Part shown: one piece after another, positions 55,363 through 63,251 of the stretch | How positions within the stretch are numbered: position 1 is the first letter of the stretch | Layout of the letters: every line of letters begins with the position of its first letter | From: Chitinivorax sp. B | Lineage (GTDB): Bacteria > Pseudomonadota > Gammaproteobacteria > Burkholderiales > SCOH01 | NCBI RefSeq assembly: GCF_005503445.1 | Contig: NZ_SCOH01000021.1 | Location: 1-64,000 of the forward strand | DNA length: 64,000 nt | Reading direction: 5' to 3' | The notes under the pieces: generated by a model | The model's input: the letters and a program-made list of their open reading frames with translations, nothing else | Told to the model about the DNA's origin: nothing | The model's database searches: none | Made by a program: the position numbers and the translations under genes

Positions 55363-55386
55363 GGCCGCTTGATGTGGCCTTTTTTT
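55363..55386 (+). terminator. Terminator of the patatin gene
   Basis: Stem GGCCGC / GTGGCC (one G-T pair) with a 5-base loop followed by seven T residues. Confidence 0.8.
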
Positions 55387-55414
55387 GGTGCGTGGTAATC
55401 AGTTGCATGAGCTA

Positions 55415-55954
55415 TTATCTGCCTGCAGAGAGCAATGGCCACTCCGCCAGTGATGAATAGTGCGGCCCATCGGCTTGTAGTTCGGATGCCATCAGTGCAA
55501 ATCGATCTACTTGCCAGATAATGGCATCGGTCATTTCTGTGTTGGGGGCATGTAAAGCTTTACGTAACAAGGTGATATGGGGTTTGAAAGGACGTGTTTC
55601 CGTTGGTAGGCCAAGGCCAGTCAAACCCTGATTGATACGTTGATGCAGTTCGATCAATGGTGGGGGAATGTACTGTGGAGCACACCAGCCAATGCCAGAC
55701 CGGCGCCATATGCCGTAGCAGTCCAATTGCAATGCAAAGATAGAGGCGTGTTGCAGCATATTAAAGACGCTTATCAGCTCGTTGAGCCGTTCGATGGGTG
55801 TGTCTCCCAAGAATGCCAGCGTAACGTGTAGTAGATCGGTCCTGACCCGGCGACCGCCACACTGCCGATGTAGCATGTGCCCAACACGCTCAAGCTGTGT
55901 CAGAACGCTGGTGGGCGGCGGTAAGGCGATAAACAGTCGCAATGGCGGTACCAT
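55415..55954 (-). CDS. thpR: RNA 2',3'-cyclic phosphodiesterase
   Basis: A 179-residue 2H phosphoesterase. The two HxTx motifs, HVTLAFLGD (near 43) and HITLLRKAL (near 129), form the active site. LRLFIALPPP at the start is typical. It opens 2',3'-cyclic phosphates and can join tRNA halves in vitro. Its ATG directly follows the TAA stop of the upstream alpha/beta hydrolase gene with no spacing, so the pair is coupled. Confidence 0.92.
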   Translation of the reverse strand: MVPPLRLFIALPPPTSVLTQLERVGHMLHRQCGGRRVRTDLLHVTLAFLGDTPIERLNELISVFNMLQHASIFALQLDCYGIWRRSGIGWCAPQYIPPPLIELHQRINQGLTGLGLPTETRPFKPHITLLRKALHAPNTEMTDAIIWQVDRFALMASELQADGPHYSSLAEWPLLSAGR

Positions 55955-56773
55955 TTATAAAGCCTGTTCACTCAGCCAATTGAGAATTCGTTTGGCAGGC
56001 TCTTCCCAGTTAGGTTCCAGCATCATTACGTGCGCCATGTTCGGGAATATTTCCGCATGTACACCATAACGGCTGGCGGTGGCATGTACTAGATAGGGGG
56101 GAAACAATCCATCCTGTTCTGCGCCGATGACCAGCACGGGTAAGTTGACAGGTTTATCTGTCGTACGGAAGGGCAGAAAGGACAGATCAAGAATCGCCCG
56201 GTGTGATTCTGGTTGAAATCGCGCCAGATAGCGTACCGCTTGTTGTTCAGGCATGGAGTCAGAAAACAATTGGCGGCGGATGCTGGCAATGGTTGACAGA
56301 CGACCGTCACTGGCATGGATCAGATTCAGCTCAAAAAAAGCCTGGGGTTCGCGAAACGCCAATTGCATAGTGGCCCCCAGCAGGCCTTCTGGTGGAACTG
56401 ATGCCATCAACACCAATGCAGCTGCGGAATACTTGTGCAGGTAGAGTTGTGCCAACATACCACCCATCGAATGACCTACCAAGATGGGAGGGGTGGGTAA
56501 ATCCTGCGTGATTTGGCGGATATCAGCCAGATAGTCATCTATGCTGGTCAGGGCCAGGTATTCATGCCCCTCACTGCCCCCATGGCCACGCAAACTCAGT
56601 GCATAGCAATCGTAGCCATGGCTCGCAAAATAGGGCAGATAGAACGTTTCCCAACACCATGCTGCCGAATAGGCGCCATGGATAAAAAGGATTGGATGTG
56701 GTTTGGCTTTGCCCGCAGGAGCCCGGTGAAGCAATTCCAGATCCAGATGGGGCTTTGTTCGATAGTTGAACAT
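55955..56773 (-). CDS. Alpha/beta hydrolase
   Basis: A 272-residue soluble hydrolase. Oxyanion region ILFIHGAYSAAWCWE, nucleophile elbow VGHSMGGMLAQ (Ser near 103), acid residue in VIGAEQDGLFPP and catalytic His in NMAHVMMLEP. There is no signal peptide. Substrate unknown, probably a small ester or lactone. First gene of a two-gene unit with thpR. ATG 56773 begins MFNYRTKPHLDLELL. Confidence 0.88.
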   Translation of the reverse strand: MFNYRTKPHLDLELLHRAPAGKAKPHPILFIHGAYSAAWCWETFYLPYFASHGYDCYALSLRGHGGSEGHEYLALTSIDDYLADIRQITQDLPTPPILVGHSMGGMLAQLYLHKYSAAALVLMASVPPEGLLGATMQLAFREPQAFFELNLIHASDGRLSTIASIRRQLFSDSMPEQQAVRYLARFQPESHRAILDLSFLPFRTTDKPVNLPVLVIGAEQDGLFPPYLVHATASRYGVHAEIFPNMAHVMMLEPNWEEPAKRILNWLSEQAL

Positions 56774-57049
56774 GACGGCTCTGAGTGAATTGATAACCCC
56801 ATTAAAGCATGCCTTGCTGGGAATGTGGGTATGTTGGTCAATTGCTGTTCAAGCTGTCGGCGGTGATGGAGTTTCCACGCCGCTGTAAAGTTTTGAATCG
56901 GCACGTATTCTGGCGGTACTTGTTTTAAGGTGCTTGAACTTGACGATATGAATGATCGGTGCCAATGGGTGTACTGTTTAGACGGGTAGAAAACGTAGGC
57001 GGAGTGAAAAAATAGAGCAATACAGCTTGGTTGGTTTTTCCTGCAGTCT
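56774..57049. other. Divergent intergenic region before tex
   Basis: Together with the tex leader this is about 355 bp without a gene. It must hold the divergent promoters of the alpha/beta hydrolase and tex, which I could not place with confidence. Confidence 0.35.
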
Positions 57050-57072
57050 CAAGCCAATCGGCTTGCTTTTTT
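57050..57072 (+). terminator. Terminator-like hairpin in the tex leader
   Basis: Perfect 6-bp stem CAAGCC / GGCTTG with a 4-base loop (57050-57065), followed by C and six T residues. It lies 57 bases upstream of the tex ATG and no gene ends here on the plus strand, so it may act as an attenuator. Confidence 0.6.
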
Positions 57073-57128
57073 ATCCGGGTTTGCGCAAAGTTCGCACCTT
57101 CCGTCATTTTGTTCAGTGTGATTGCCTC

Positions 57129-59453
57129 ATGTTGAAAAGCATTCCCCAACGTCTTGCCGACGAACTCAACGCCCGTGAAGCCCAAGTGGCCGCAGCTATC
57201 CAGTTGCTGGACGAAGGTTCAACGGTCCCGTTTATCGCCCGTTATCGTAAGGAGGTGACAGGTGGATTGGATGATACCCAGTTACGCATGCTGGAAGAAC
57301 GCTTGCGCTATATGCGTGAACTGGAAGAGCGTCGTGATACGGTATTGAAGTCAATTGACGAACAAGGAAAATTGACGGACGAATTGCGATCAGAAATTAT
57401 GTTTGCTGATAACAAAACCCGCTTAGAAGATCTTTATCTGCCGTATAAGCCCAAGCGTCGTACCAAGGCACAGATTGCACGCGAAGCGGGTTTGCAGCCA
57501 CTGGCAGATAGCTTGCTGAATGATCCGACAATGGATCCTGAGGCAACGGCGACGGCCTACATCAGCATTGATCGTGGGATTGCCGACACAAAGGCTGCAC
57601 TGGATGGTGCCCGTCAAATTTTGATGGAGCAGTTTGCGGAAGATGCTGAACTGTTGGGCCGATTGCGGGATCACTTATGGCAGCAAGGTGTGGTCTGGTC
57701 TGTCGTTGTGGAAGGCAAGAATGACGAAGGCACAAAGTTTGCTGATTATTTCGAGTATAACGAATCGCTCAAAGCAATCCCCTCACATCGTGCCCTGGCT
57801 TTGTTCCGTGGCCGCAACGAAGGCATACTGAATATTGCGCTTAGATTGGTGGATGAAGATCCGAATGCGCCACGTTCTACTACGCCAAATGCATGTGAGG
57901 CGATGGTGGCCAGTCATTTCGGGATCAAAGATGCTGGTCGGTCAGCTGATCGTTGGTTGTTGGATACGGTGCGCATGGCTTGGCGCGTCAAAATATTCCT
58001 GCATCTCGAGCTGGAATTGATGAACCAGCTGCGTGAGGCAGCAGAGGCTGAAGCCATCAAGGTATTCTCAGCCAATCTGAAAGACCTCCTGTTAGCGGCA
58101 CCGGCCGGCCCCAAGGCCACCATCGGTTTGGACCCTGGTCTGAGAACTGGGGTGAAAGTGGCTGTGGTCGACAGGACCGGTAAGTTGGTTGATACCGCCA
58201 CCGTCTACCCGCATGCCCCCCGTAACGACTGGGATCAAGCGATTGCGGTGGTTGCTGCCTTGGCCGCAACACACAAAGCTGAATTGATCAGCATTGGCAA
58301 TGGTACGGCCAGTCGTGAGACTGATAAGTTAGTGCTGGATCTGTTCAAACGCCATCCAGAACTCAAATTGCAGAAGTTGGTGGTGTCGGAGGCCGGTGCG
58401 TCGGTCTATTCCGCATCAGAACTAGCAGCACGTGAATTCCCCGAGTTGGATGTTAGCCTGCGGGGGGCAGTTTCCATTGCGCGTCGCTTGCAAGACCCAC
58501 TGGCTGAGCTGGTGAAGATCGATCCAAAATCGATTGGCGTCGGCCAGTATCAGCATGATGTTAATCAAGGTGAGTTGGCACGTACGCTAGGCGCGGTGGT
58601 GGAAGATTGTGTCAATGCAGTAGGTGTTGATGTCAATACTGCTTCGGTACCGCTATTGACGCGGGTGTCAGGCCTGACTACCAGTTTGGCCAGTAGCATT
58701 GTCGCCTATCGTGATGCCAATGGCGCATTCAAGAACCGCAAGGAATTGAAGCAGGTGCCGCGTCTGGGTGAGAAGACATTCGAACAGGCCGCAGGCTTTT
58801 TGCGCATTATGAATGGTGATAACCCGTTGGATCGCTCGGCAGTTCATCCGGAAGCCTATCCGGTGGTAGAACGGATCATTGCTCAATGTGGTCGCCAGAT
58901 TGATGGCTTGATTGGTGACAGTGGGTTCCTGAAAAAACTGAGTCCAGCGGAATTCACCGACGAAAAGTTTGGTGTACCTACCGTGAAGGACATCCTGACA
59001 GAACTGGAAAAGCCTGGTCGTGATCCACGTCCAGAATTCAAGACCGCTGAGTTCAAAGAAGGGGTTGAGGAAATCGGTGATTTGCAGCCGGATATGATTC
59101 TGGAAGGTGTGGTCACCAATGTCACCAACTTTGGTGCATTTGTCGACATCGGTGTCCACCAAGATGGCTTGGTGCATATCTCGGCCTTATCCGAAAAGTT
59201 CGTCAAAGATCCGCGTGAAGTGGTGAAGGCTGGCGATGTCGTGAAGGTGAAAGTGCTTGAGGTGGATGCCAAGCGTAAGCGTATTGCCTTGACCATGCGC
59301 ATTGCTGACAAGGCCAAGGAACATGTCAGCGGCGAGATCGGCCGGTCACCGGCAAGCAATCGGGAGAAACAGGCAGTCAATCGCGTGAATCGAGATAGCC
59401 AATCGACACAGCAATCGGCTATGGCAGCCGCTTTTGCTAAACTGAAAAGGTGA
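57129..59453 (+). CDS. tex: Transcription accessory protein Tex
   Basis: A 774-residue RNA-binding protein. N-terminal HTH-rich Tex region with [17 protein letters not shown], a YqgF-like domain (about 325-450; [18 protein letters not shown]), helix-hairpin-helix motifs ([34 protein letters not shown]) and a C-terminal S1 domain (about 650-725; [20 protein letters not shown]). It acts in transcription and RNA homeostasis and is involved in toxin expression in Bordetella. Start ATG 57129 ([14 protein letters not shown]) chosen by family alignment; the ribosome site is weak. The frame upstream to 57027 crosses the leader hairpin. Confidence 0.95.
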   Translation: MLKSIPQRLADELNAREAQVAAAIQLLDEGSTVPFIARYRKEVTGGLDDTQLRMLEERLRYMRELEERRDTVLKSIDEQGKLTDELRSEIMFADNKTRLEDLYLPYKPKRRTKAQIAREAGLQPLADSLLNDPTMDPEATATAYISIDRGIADTKAALDGARQILMEQFAEDAELLGRLRDHLWQQGVVWSVVVEGKNDEGTKFADYFEYNESLKAIPSHRALALFRGRNEGILNIALRLVDEDPNAPRSTTPNACEAMVASHFGIKDAGRSADRWLLDTVRMAWRVKIFLHLELELMNQLREAAEAEAIKVFSANLKDLLLAAPAGPKATIGLDPGLRTGVKVAVVDRTGKLVDTATVYPHAPRNDWDQAIAVVAALAATHKAELISIGNGTASRETDKLVLDLFKRHPELKLQKLVVSEAGASVYSASELAAREFPELDVSLRGAVSIARRLQDPLAELVKIDPKSIGVGQYQHDVNQGELARTLGAVVEDCVNAVGVDVNTASVPLLTRVSGLTTSLASSIVAYRDANGAFKNRKELKQVPRLGEKTFEQAAGFLRIMNGDNPLDRSAVHPEAYPVVERIIAQCGRQIDGLIGDSGFLKKLSPAEFTDEKFGVPTVKDILTELEKPGRDPRPEFKTAEFKEGVEEIGDLQPDMILEGVVTNVTNFGAFVDIGVHQDGLVHISALSEKFVKDPREVVKAGDVVKVKVLEVDAKRKRIALTMRIADKAKEHVSGEIGRSPASNREKQAVNRVNRDSQSTQQSAMAAAFAKLKR

Positions 59454-59942
59454 TAGTGAAACAGGTGGCGTATTTTCATGTGCCACCTGGGCTCCCAACT
59501 TGATTGCGCGGTGTAATACTTGCTAATGGCAGGTAGTAAAATCTGGCTGGTGTTTTTTACAGGCTTATCGTATACTAGACCGCTTGGCTAGACCGCAGAT
59601 GTGGCTGGCCAGTGTGTGCGATACCCTTCAGTTACAAGCAACTTCCTGCCTGTTTGGCTTGCTTCATCGCCTACCGTCGTGAAGCGTCCTTGATGCACTT
59701 AGCGCTTGTTGCAGCCGTTATGCGCTGATCGCATCGTGTTTCTGCCGTTGCTGAATCCGCTGTGTCAAGGTGGCTTTGTGCCGATTTTGACGACAGATAC
59801 ACCGTTTCGCTCTGACCTTGTGATACGCAGATTTCCACATTTGTTGGCATCTACGTAATGTGTTTACCCGTAAACAGACGTACCGAACCGGCCTACTTGC
59901 CCTCGGCTGCGACTGTTTCAAGCAGACAGGATATTCTTAAAA
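59454..59942 (+). promoter_or_regulatory. Long leader of the IF-1 paralogue
   Basis: A 489-bp gap without a plausible gene. A clear TATACT box (59571-59576) lies 366 bp before the start codon; the -35 is poor. If used, the mRNA has a leader of about 360 nt, the length known for cold-shock mRNAs. The minus-strand frame at 59718-59921 is basic and starts at TTG without a ribosome site; I treat it as non-coding. Confidence 0.4.
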
Positions 59943-60194
59943 ATGTCAAAAGAAGAAACGATTCAATTTGAAGGTGTCGTTACCGAAGTATTGCCCGAAT
60001 CTCGTTACCGCGTTACTTTAAGCAATGGCGTCAAAATTTTGGCCTATGGTTCAGGTAAGATGAAGATGCACCGCATCAAAGTATTGATGGGTGACCGGGT
60101 TACCGTTGAGATGTCGCCCTATGATCTGACCAAAGGACGGATTACCTTCCGCCATTTGGGTGCCCCTCGCAACGATGCAACGCAAACGCGTTAA
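59943..60194 (+). CDS. Translation initiation factor IF-1 paralogue
   Basis: An 83-residue S1/OB-fold protein. The body follows IF-1 closely: [41 protein letters not shown] (in parts), [16 protein letters not shown]. It has an extra tail of about 11 residues ([11 protein letters not shown]) beyond the usual 72. Many betaproteobacteria have two infA genes, one inside the ribosomal protein region and one elsewhere; this looks like the second kind. The true infA is probably outside the window. A long untranslated leader precedes it. ATG 59943 with weak AGGAT upstream. Confidence 0.88.
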   Translation: MSKEETIQFEGVVTEVLPESRYRVTLSNGVKILAYGSGKMKMHRIKVLMGDRVTVEMSPYDLTKGRITFRHLGAPRNDATQTR

Positions 60195-60288
60195 GTTGTA
60201 ACGGGATATAGCAGTTGTTGTCATGCTTGATTGATAAAGTCTGTGGAGCGCATCAACATTAAAAATAAAGATGAATAAAGGAAAGACC

Positions 60289-60471
60289 ATGAAAGTAAAA
60301 GAACTCCAGCCTGGAGACCATGTTGTAGATCAATACAATGGTGCGCCGGTTGATTTCGAAGTTGTATCCGTTCAGCCGCTAGGCTATCTGATTGAAGTCA
60401 CATTCCGCTCGGTGCTGGGTATGGCATCGGCGGCTTATCACGGTAATGCCTATATCAACGCGCAGCGTTGA
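60289..60471 (+). CDS. Hypothetical 60-aa protein
   Basis: Starts MKVKELQPGDHVVDQYNGAP and continues VDFEVVSVQPLGYLIEVTF. Predicted all-beta and soluble, without Cys, signal peptide or membrane helix. It could be a small SH3- or S1-like barrel, which is only an impression. ATG 60289 is chosen over ATG 60271 because AAAGGAA lies seven bases upstream of it. It follows the IF-1 paralogue by 94 bp in the same direction. I do not recognise the family. Confidence 0.6.
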   Translation: MKVKELQPGDHVVDQYNGAPVDFEVVSVQPLGYLIEVTFRSVLGMASAAYHGNAYINAQR

Positions 60472-60496
60472 TTCCTCGGCCATCTCCGTTAGCTGA

Positions 60497-60571
60497 TCCC
60501 CATTTGGGAATGATGCCCGCCTCAGAATATCCCCTGCACTAAAGCTTCGGGATGATGAACGGCGGGCTGTT
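60497..60571 (+). terminator. Structured RNA / terminator-like element
   Basis: A small hairpin TCCC/GGGA near 60497-60509, then an outer stem GCCCGCC (60515-60521) / GGCGGGC (60561-60567) enclosing an inner stem ATCCC (60529-60533) / GGGAT (60549-60553). Only a short T-run follows (TGTTT). It lies between the 60-aa gene and the next promoter, so it is probably the terminator of the former, though larger than usual. Confidence 0.5.
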
Positions 60572-60584
60572 TGGCTTTCCCGGT

Positions 60585-60612
60585 TTGGTTTGTATGCCAT
60601 TCGACGTACAAT
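60585..60612 (+). promoter_or_regulatory. Probable promoter of the small redox cluster
   Basis: TTGGTT (60585-60590), 16-bp spacer, TACAAT (60607-60612). Transcription would start around 60619, which is the A of an in-frame ATG, giving a leaderless mRNA. Confidence 0.55.
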
Positions 60613-60618
60613 ATGAGC

Positions 60619-60810
60619 ATGAGCACTCCTCCCCCTGCACCAGATAAACGTGATCCCGAGCAAATGATCGGGCCTGGTGGTTTGAGCATGCGACAAATTC
60701 ATGTGGCTACCTTAAAAAGCCTTGAGCTTGAACGACAAGCCCCTGCTCGAAAGCAAGCTGACTTGTCTTGGTGGCGTCGATTGCTGAAGAAGGTGTTTGG
60801 TCGTGGCTGA
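60619..60810 (+). CDS. Small basic protein, 63 aa, possibly leaderless
   Basis: Starts MSTPPPAPDKRDPEQMIGPG, then LSMRQIHVATLKSLELERQ and a C-terminal basic, Trp-containing tail WWRRLLKKVFGRG that could be an amphipathic helix. No family recognised. No ribosome site lies before ATG 60619 or ATG 60613. The preceding TACAAT box ends at 60612, so the transcript should begin at about the start codon. The last eight bases overlap the next gene, which implies coupled translation. Confidence 0.6.
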   Translation: MSTPPPAPDKRDPEQMIGPGGLSMRQIHVATLKSLELERQAPARKQADLSWWRRLLKKVFGRG

Positions 60811-61048
60811 CCACTTGGTCATTGACCGCTGCATCTGTAAGCGCCGATCCTTCGCTGAGTTGCTGGTGATGGCCCAAGACTGGGATCATGATGTGGACTG
60901 TGTGATGCTGGTATCTGGGGCTGGTTTGCAATGTGGTCGATGCCGTCCCTGGCTCGCTCAGGCTATTCGTGGACAAAGTCCAGCGATTGTGGTCGATTTG
61001 GGGGAAGTGGCTGATGCAGATGTGCTTGCCATTCATTTTTCAACTTGA
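60803..61048 (+). CDS. Bfd-like [2Fe-2S] protein
   Basis: An 81-residue protein from GTG 60803. Cysteines at 10 and 12 (RCICKRRSF) and 44 and 47 (LQCGRCRPW) reproduce the CxC-x31-CxxC layout of bacterioferritin-associated ferredoxin, with the same 32-residue step from the second to the third Cys as in E. coli Bfd. The rest is divergent and there is no bacterioferritin gene nearby, so it is Bfd-like rather than Bfd. It should bind a [2Fe-2S] cluster. GTG is chosen because GAAGAAGG lies nine bases upstream. It overlaps the preceding gene by 8 bp. Confidence 0.72.
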   Translation: MADHLVIDRCICKRRSFAELLVMAQDWDHDVDCVMLVSGAGLQCGRCRPWLAQAIRGQSPAIVVDLGEVADADVLAIHFST

Positions 61049-61062
61049 CTCAGTTCGCTAAG

Positions 61063-61350
61063 ATGAAACCCATTATTCAAATTGAATACTGTACTCAGTG
61101 TCACTGGCTGTTACGTGCTGCCTGGATGGCGCAGGAGCTGTTGACCACCTTTGAAGCGGAGTTGGGGGGCGTTACTTTAACGCCGGGAACTGGTGGTATT
61201 TTCAGAATCACTATTGGTGATGTGGAGCTTTGGGATAGGAAAGTCCAACAAAGTTTCCCGGATATCAGGCAGTTGAAACAGTGTGTACGTGATCTGGTCG
61301 CGCCAGACCGGCCGTTGGGCCATATCGATCGCGTTGCACAAGCAGACTGA
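61063..61350 (+). CDS. SelW/Rdx-type selenoprotein-like redox protein
   Basis: A 95-residue thioredoxin-fold protein of the SelT/SelW/SelH (Rdx) family. The redox motif CTQC (10-13) uses Cys, not selenocysteine. LLRAAWMAQELLTTF, GTGGIFRI and FPDIRQLKQCVRDLV are family hallmarks. It probably acts as a small thiol oxidoreductase; partners are unknown. Start ATG 61063 is 14 bp after the Bfd-like gene's stop; an upstream TTG at 61045 would overlap that stop. Last gene of the small redox cluster. Confidence 0.85.
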   Translation: MKPIIQIEYCTQCHWLLRAAWMAQELLTTFEAELGGVTLTPGTGGIFRITIGDVELWDRKVQQSFPDIRQLKQCVRDLVAPDRPLGHIDRVAQAD

Positions 61351-61410
61351 GTGGTAACATCAAGCTTGTTGCCAGAAGTGCCTATCGGCTAATGATGAAC
61401 GATTCAAACA

Positions 61411-61442
61411 AATCAGGCTCGACTAATGTGTCGGGCCTGATT
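61411..61442. terminator. Terminator between convergent genes
   Basis: Stem AATCAGGCTCGAC / GTCGGGCCTGATT (61411-61423 and 61430-61442), 6-base loop, one G-T pair. T-rich on the minus strand side; usable for both directions. Confidence 0.75.
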
Positions 61443-61476
61443 GTATTATGCGTTGATATGATAGGTCAGGCTTGAT

Positions 61477-62124
61477 TTATCCGGCGTAGAAGGCGCTAAA
61501 ACGTTGCTTGTCATGCTTGGGTGATTCAATTTCATCCAACACGGCAACGGCATAGTCTGGTGAGGTGAGGTTCGGGCTTTGCGTCACTTGTAGTGGAGAT
61601 CGATCAACAATCACCTCATAGCGGCCAGTACGTTCTCCAGGGTGCAGGTCTGGTGCAGGGGCCAGAAAGGTCCATGCCATGCCGACCTTTTGTTTCAGAA
61701 GTCGATAGGCTTCACGTGTTGCCAGTGCGCCTTGTTTCCATTGTTCGGGAAATTCAGGCGTATCGATCAGATCCAGGCCAGGGGCAATCTCCATGCTACC
61801 AGCCCCCCCGACTTGCAGAAAATACCGCGTGCTGGCCTGTACGGATGCGTTGATGATGCTGGTATGGGCTTTGACACCATCTTGATAGATGTTTGGGTTA
61901 TTCCAACCGCCATTGTAGGCGTTGATCACGCTGTCGTGCCCGGCCAACACGGCGGTCAGGGCAGCAGTATCAAATACATCCAACTTGTTCGCAGTCAGAT
62001 TGGCGTGTTGTGGCAACTTGCTGGGGTCGCGAACAATAGCCGTGACGTGGTGACCACGTGCCAGTGCTTCATTCAGAATGGCTTGGCCGACAAAACCTGT
62101 GGCACCGATCAATGCGATTTTCAT
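61477..62124 (-). CDS. NmrA-like NAD(P)-binding oxidoreductase
   Basis: A 215-residue atypical short-chain dehydrogenase. N-terminal dinucleotide motif MKIALIGATGFVGQA, then HVTAIVRDPSKLP and LQVGGAGSM. It lacks the catalytic YxxxK of classical members, as NmrA/YwnB-type proteins do. Probably a redox sensor or quinone/flavin reductase. ATG 62124 follows AAGGAG. It is divergent from a LysR gene, the usual arrangement for a LysR-controlled target. Confidence 0.87.
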   Translation of the reverse strand: MKIALIGATGFVGQAILNEALARGHHVTAIVRDPSKLPQHANLTANKLDVFDTAALTAVLAGHDSVINAYNGGWNNPNIYQDGVKAHTSIINASVQASTRYFLQVGGAGSMEIAPGLDLIDTPEFPEQWKQGALATREAYRLLKQKVGMAWTFLAPAPDLHPGERTGRYEVIVDRSPLQVTQSPNLTSPDYAVAVLDEIESPKHDKQRFSAFYAG

Positions 62125-62210
62125 GAGGAAACTCCTTGGTGGGTTGACTTGATGTGAATGCATCATCGCAGTTGTTATTGATCTGATAAACTAGCTATTG
62201 TTGTTTTTAC

Positions 62211-62229
62211 TGTTCTTGAATTAAGAACA
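62211..62229. promoter_or_regulatory. Candidate LysR operator
   Basis: Perfect dyad TGTTCTT / AAGAACA with a 5-bp centre (T-N11-A within it) in the intergenic space between the NmrA-like gene and the LysR gene. It lies 33 bp before the LysR start. Confidence 0.65.
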
Positions 62230-62262
62230 ATTAAAGACTTTTCTCTTTATAGCGGGTTTCTC

Positions 62263-63165
62263 ATGGTGTTGCCTGACCTCAATCGACTTTCAATGTTCAT
62301 TGCCGTTGCACAGGCTGGAGGATTTACGGCCGCTGCAGAACGGATGGGGGTGGCTAAATCTATGGTCAGTCAACAAGTGGGGCAGTTGGAGTTGGAGCTT
62401 GGCGTGACCCTATTTGCCCGCACCACTCGACGCGTGACATTGACTGAATCAGGTGAGGCATTGCTTGGGCTGAGTGAGCCCTTATTGCAAGGCTTGCAAG
62501 ATGCGGTAGCTAGTATGGGGAGTGGTGCGGCTGAGTTGTCCGGTCGTTTGAAACTGACGGCACCTGCTGATTACGCCGGCCAGATATTGGCGCCCGTGCT
62601 GGCCCAGTTTGCTTTGCAACACCCTCGAGTGCAATTGGAAATTCTGGCGACTGATCAGCAAGTGGATCTGGTTGCCGAAGGGGTGGATCTGGCGATCCGG
62701 ATGGGAACATTAAGTGATTCCAGCTTGCGAGCCACCAAATTGGGCCAGTTTGAACAAGTTCCAGTGGCGGCACCGGGATTGCTGGCACGTGTTGGGGTGC
62801 CAAACCAGCCTGCCATGCTTGCCGAGTTGCCTTGGCTGGCGTTGACGGCATTGCGGGCACCTTTGTCCTGGCGGTTTACAGACCCGACAGGAGCCGAGAC
62901 ATTAGTAAGACTGCGCGCTGTGCTCAAGGCCAACTCTACCACCATCTTGATGGAAATGGCGCGAGCGGGTTTGGGGGGGGCCATACTGCCAGACTATATG
63001 GTGATGGGAGATCTGGCCATCGGTAGGCTTTGCCGGCTGGTGCCAGACCAGCAGCTACCTGCCGGCGGTACGTATGCTGTGTATCCAACCACCCGTCAGC
63101 CACCTGCCAAAGTGCGTTCACTCATTGATTTCCTCAGGCAGCATATGGACGCTGCGGGAGCTTGA
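62263..63165 (+). CDS. LysR-family transcriptional regulator
   Basis: A 300-residue regulator. HTH at about 1-65 (LSMFIAVAQAGGFTAAAERMG, SMVSQQVGQLELELG). Effector-binding domain from about 90, with LKLTAPADYAGQILAP and LVAEGVDLAIRMGTL, typical of the CrgA/AaeR-like group. It probably controls the divergent NmrA-like gene and itself through the dyad at 62211-62229. ATG 62263 has a weak GCGGG site. Confidence 0.92.
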   Translation: MVLPDLNRLSMFIAVAQAGGFTAAAERMGVAKSMVSQQVGQLELELGVTLFARTTRRVTLTESGEALLGLSEPLLQGLQDAVASMGSGAAELSGRLKLTAPADYAGQILAPVLAQFALQHPRVQLEILATDQQVDLVAEGVDLAIRMGTLSDSSLRATKLGQFEQVPVAAPGLLARVGVPNQPAMLAELPWLALTALRAPLSWRFTDPTGAETLVRLRAVLKANSTTILMEMARAGLGGAILPDYMVMGDLAIGRLCRLVPDQQLPAGGTYAVYPTTRQPPAKVRSLIDFLRQHMDAAGA

Positions 63166-63251
63166 GCACTTACCGGAGCAGGCTGGCCGTTATACATGTG
63201 TATGGGCGAATGCCAATAGGGCTATATGTGTTGTTTGCTGGGGTAAACAAA

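Noticed and set aside
59718-59921. Basic minus-strand frame in the IF-1 leader
   Set aside because: Starts at TTG without ribosome site and is antisense to a likely leader RNA.
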